From positions 186,001-250,000 of the forward strand of contig CAZINX010000001.1 of assembly GCA_964540795.1 (NCBI GenBank): 64,000 nucleotides of DNA, read 5' to 3'. Numbering within the stretch: the stretch's first letter is position 1; every line of letters starts with the position of its first letter. Under the pieces are notes generated by a model. The model was not told the DNA's origin and did no database searches. It saw nothing but the letters and a program-made list of their open reading frames with translations. Shown here piece by piece: positions 61,613-64,000 of this stretch. Made by a program: the position numbers and the translations under genes. The DNA is from Dichotomicrobium sp964540795. GTDB taxonomy: Bacteria; Pseudomonadota; Alphaproteobacteria; Rhizobiales; Rhodomicrobiaceae.

Positions 61613-63160
61613 ATGACCGAGACCGTCCTCATCATCGACTTCGGAAGCCAGGTGACTCAGCTCATCGCCCGGCGCGTGCGCGAATCCGGCGTGTACTCCG
61701 AGATCGTGCCATTCACCGACGCGGAGAGCGCCATCGCGCGGATCAAGCCCGGCGCGATTATCCTCTCCGGCGGCCCGGCCAGCACCAGTGACGCGGGCAC
61801 GCCGCGCGCCCCCGAAGCGGTGTTTTCCGCGGGCGTCCCGGTGCTCGGCATCTGTTACGGTCAGCAGACGATGGTGGCGCAGATGGGCGGGGCGGTGTCC
61901 GGCTCCGATCACCGAGAGTTCGGCCGCGCGGAGATTACACTCGCCAAGCCCTCGCCGCTGTTCGCGGGGCTAGGCGATCCGGGCAGCCAGCTTCAGGTCT
62001 GGATGAGCCACGGCGATCGGGTCGACAGCCTGCCGCCGGGCTTTGAGGTCGTCGCCAGCAGCCCCGGCGCGCCGTTTGCCGCCATCGCGGATGAGCAGCG
62101 CCAACTGTACGGCGTGCAGTTTCACCCCGAGGTGGTCCACACCCCGCAGGGCGCGGCCATGCTGCGCAACTTCACGCACGAGATCGCGGGCTGCAAGGGC
62201 GGCTGGACGATGGCGCGGTTCCGTGACACGGCGATCCAGCGCATTCGCGAGCAGGTGGGGCAGGGGCGCGTGGTCTGCGGGCTGTCCGGCGGCGTCGATT
62301 CGGCGGTCACGGCTGCGCTGATTCACGAGGCGATCGGGGAGCAGCTCACCTGCATCTTCGTGGATCATGGCCTGTTGCGCGCGGGCGAGGCGGAGCAGGT
62401 CGTGACGCTGTTCCGTGACAGCTACAACATTCCGCTGGTCCATGCCGAGGCCGCGCCGCAATTCCTCGGCGCGCTGGAGGGCGTCAGCGATCCGGAAGCC
62501 AAGCGCAAGATCATCGGGGGGTTGTTCATTGATGTGTTCGAAGCTGAGGCGGCGCGGATCGGCGGGGCGGATTTTCTCGCCCAGGGCACGCTCTACCCCG
62601 ACGTCATCGAGAGCGTGTCGTTCACCGGCGGGCCCTCAGTGACAATCAAGTCGCACCACAATGTCGGCGGGCTGCCCGAGCGCATGAACATGAAGCTGCT
62701 GGAGCCGCTACGCGAGCTGTTCAAGGACGAGGTGCGCGAACTCGGCCGCGAGCTGGGTCTGCCGGACGGGTTCCTGCGCCGGCATCCGTTCCCCGGTCCG
62801 GGTCTGGCGATCCGTGTTCCGGGCGGCATTACGCCTGAAAAGCTGGAAATCCTGCGCAAGGCCGATGCGATCTATCTCGATGAGATCGAGAAGGCCGGTC
62901 TGTACGACGAAATCTGGCAGGCCTTCGCCGTGCTGTTGCCGGTGCGCACGGTCGGCGTCATGGGCGATGCGCGGTCGTATGATTATGTCTGCGCACTGCG
63001 GGCGGTGACCTCGACCGACGGCATGACGGCGGATTATTTTCCGTTCAGCCACGACTTCCTCGGCCGCGCCGCGACGCGGATCATCAATGAGGTGCGCGGC
63101 ATCAACCGCGTGGTCTACGACGTCACCTCGAAGCCGCCCGGCACGATTGAGTGGGAATAA
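61613..63160 (+). CDS. guaA: GMP synthase (glutamine-hydrolysing)
   Basis: A 515-residue enzyme. The N-terminal glutaminase triad Cys is in LGICYGQQTM, with His and Glu in GVQFHPEV. The ATP-pyrophosphatase P-loop is GLSGGVDSAV. The C-terminal dimerisation domain ends PPGTIEWE as in typical GuaA. It converts XMP to GMP. It forms a guanine-nucleotide cluster with guaB. Confidence 0.98.
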   Translation: MTETVLIIDFGSQVTQLIARRVRESGVYSEIVPFTDAESAIARIKPGAIILSGGPASTSDAGTPRAPEAVFSAGVPVLGICYGQQTMVAQMGGAVSGSDHREFGRAEITLAKPSPLFAGLGDPGSQLQVWMSHGDRVDSLPPGFEVVASSPGAPFAAIADEQRQLYGVQFHPEVVHTPQGAAMLRNFTHEIAGCKGGWTMARFRDTAIQRIREQVGQGRVVCGLSGGVDSAVTAALIHEAIGEQLTCIFVDHGLLRAGEAEQVVTLFRDSYNIPLVHAEAAPQFLGALEGVSDPEAKRKIIGGLFIDVFEAEAARIGGADFLAQGTLYPDVIESVSFTGGPSVTIKSHHNVGGLPERMNMKLLEPLRELFKDEVRELGRELGLPDGFLRRHPFPGPGLAIRVPGGITPEKLEILRKADAIYLDEIEKAGLYDEIWQAFAVLLPVRTVGVMGDARSYDYVCALRAVTSTDGMTADYFPFSHDFLGRAATRIINEVRGINRVVYDVTSKPPGTIEWE

Positions 63161-63191
63161 CGACGGCCCTGCGTTTGGGCCGTCGCATCGC

Positions 63192-63557
63192 TCAGTGCTG
63201 GTGTTCGGGCGGCGCGAAGAGCACCATCTCCACGCGCTCATTCCCGTCGACATAGGCATGGTGGCCGGGCGGTATCTCGAAGAAGTCGCCGGGGCCAATG
63301 CGGGTCTCGACGCCGGACTGCACCATCCGAACGACAAGCGTTCCGGCCATGCAGTAACCCGTGTGGCGCATTGGACAGGAGTCTGGGTTGCCGAGCAGGG
63401 GCTTTTCGTCGGCCTCCCAAGTCCAGCCCGGCTCGAAAACGGCGCGCATTCCGGTTGTGCCATCGGCCATCTGTATGATGGCAATGCCGCCGCGCTCTTT
63501 CATGTCGAGCGTGTCGTCCGGCCGTTCAAAACGTCTGACTTCGATTTCTCCGCTCAT
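63192..63557 (-). CDS. Cupin-domain protein
   Basis: A 121-residue single cupin. The second motif is seen as GPGDFFEIPPGHHAYVDG, and motif 1 lacks the classical HxH but has RHTGYCMAGTLVV. A metal or small-molecule role is likely but undefined. ATG 63557 has GGAGGAG about eight bases upstream. It is convergent with guaA and 200 bases from the divergent regulator gene. Confidence 0.85.
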   Translation of the reverse strand: MSGEIEVRRFERPDDTLDMKERGGIAIIQMADGTTGMRAVFEPGWTWEADEKPLLGNPDSCPMRHTGYCMAGTLVVRMVQSGVETRIGPGDFFEIPPGHHAYVDGNERVEMVLFAPPEHQH

Positions 63558-63758
63558 GTGAATGCTCCTCCCGAAAGCAGTTTCGGCGCGCGGCCAAGCG
63601 GCGCCCACACGACACGCTGCCAATGACCACGGCTCGACGCATCCGACGTTTGTCGTGTAGGCTGCAAATTACCGCCGCGCGGCCCGGCAGCGCCGTGTGC
63701 TCATGTCGCCGCACGCGCGGTATTCGCCGCCTGATCTCCCGCTGACCGGGGCGTTTGG

Positions 63759-64000
63759 ATGGCCAGGAACAGCGATGAGGATGTGCTACGGCTAATCAGC
63801 CGTATCTACGAAGCGGCGCTCGACAGCGCGTTGTGGCCGCGCGTGCTGGTGGAACTCACCGATGCCGTCGGCGGGTCTCAGGCTATGATGGGCATCCACG
63901 ACGTTGCCAACCGCTCGACCGCGGTGATCGCCCCGGGAATGAGCGCGGAAGATCTGGCGAGCTATCGCGATCACTGGGCGCGGGACGATATCCTGTGGCA
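63759..64000 (+). CDS. LuxR-family regulator, N-terminal part (cut by right edge)
   Basis: The 80 visible residues start MARNSDEDVLRLISRIYEAALDSALWPRVLVELTDAVGG, the pattern of the N-terminal sensory region in a group of alphaproteobacterial LuxR-type regulators. The C-terminal helix-turn-helix is outside the window. The ligand is unknown. It is divergent from the cupin gene, which may be a target. Confidence 0.7.
   Translation, partial: MARNSDEDVLRLISRIYEAALDSALWPRVLVELTDAVGGSQAMMGIHDVANRSTAVIAPGMSAEDLASYRDHWARDDILW

Noticed and set aside
1..64000. CRISPR arrays, prophage, integrases, insertion sequences
   Set aside because: None found by reading; no regularly spaced repeats and no recombinase or transposase motifs in any frame.

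Overview
The window reads as a stretch of core chromosome from an alphaproteobacterium, most likely of the order Hyphomicrobiales (Rhizobiales). The evidence is the high GC content, the iscR-led suf operon with two cysteine desulfurases, the rnd–lptCAB–rpoN–ptsN and rluD–rpoH gene orders, a ROSE-type thermometer in front of an Hsp20 gene, a GTTC-N7-GTTC LexA box, a LdtR-like regulator beside an L,D-transpeptidase, bactofilins, and DUF3126 and YARHG proteins. I see no prophage, transposase, integron or CRISPR array. About 60 genes fill the window, and most overlapping open frames are GC-driven shadows.

Layout. 1–1373 (minus): gluQ (cut by the left edge) and an alpha/beta hydrolase. 1506–9439 (plus): iscR, a NifS/IscS-type desulfurase, sufB, sufC, sufD, sufS, a DUF59 protein and an A-type carrier, behind an AT-rich control region with an Irr-box-like element. 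9576–17089: heat-shock and housekeeping genes (hsp20 with RpoH-type promoter and ROSE leader, a PldB-like hydrolase, DUF3126, cysE, a lipid kinase, rpoH, rluD). 17373–19931: tRNA-Glu, a small membrane protein, an L,D-transpeptidase and a LdtR-type MarR regulator. 20064–23979: 3-hydroxyisobutyryl-CoA hydrolase, a shortened extensin-like protein, a glycosyltransferase, a DUF924 protein and ssb. 24257–25881: a type III polyketide synthase overlapping an isoprenylcysteine-methyltransferase-like gene. 25886–33888: ribF, maoC, a HAD protein, truA, dusA, a multi-pass membrane protein, a TauE/SafE permease, and a CDF transporter divergent from its MerR regulator.

33895–38789 (minus) is the complete N-acetylglutaminylglutamine amide (NAGGN) osmoprotectant operon. 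38920–42567 is a giant DUF3971/AsmA-like protein divergent from a Bcp peroxiredoxin. 43720–50377 carries a bactofilin, a TPR protein, an RNase D-like exonuclease, lptC-lptA-lptB, rpoN and ptsN. 50481–52626 is a BCCT osmolyte transporter with a universal stress protein. 52826–64000 holds a second TauE/SafE protein, an M15 peptidase, a YARHG protein, ppx/gppA, rlmE, a second bactofilin, guaB, rsmB, guaA, a cupin and the start of a LuxR-type regulator.

Themes. Osmolyte synthesis (NAGGN) plus osmolyte uptake (BCCT) suggest a salt-stressed habitat. Stress control is readable directly in the DNA: an iron-responsive element at suf, a heat-shock promoter plus RNA thermometer at hsp20, a LexA box at ssb, a 19-bp-spacer MerR promoter at the metal exporter, and a perfect inverted repeat upstream of the L,D-transpeptidase. 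I did not find a clearly undescribed multi-gene system. The best candidates for novelty are the polyketide synthase–methyltransferase pair beside an SOS box, the LdtR/L,D-transpeptidase operator, the internally deleted extensin protein, and the membrane protein–TauE pair.
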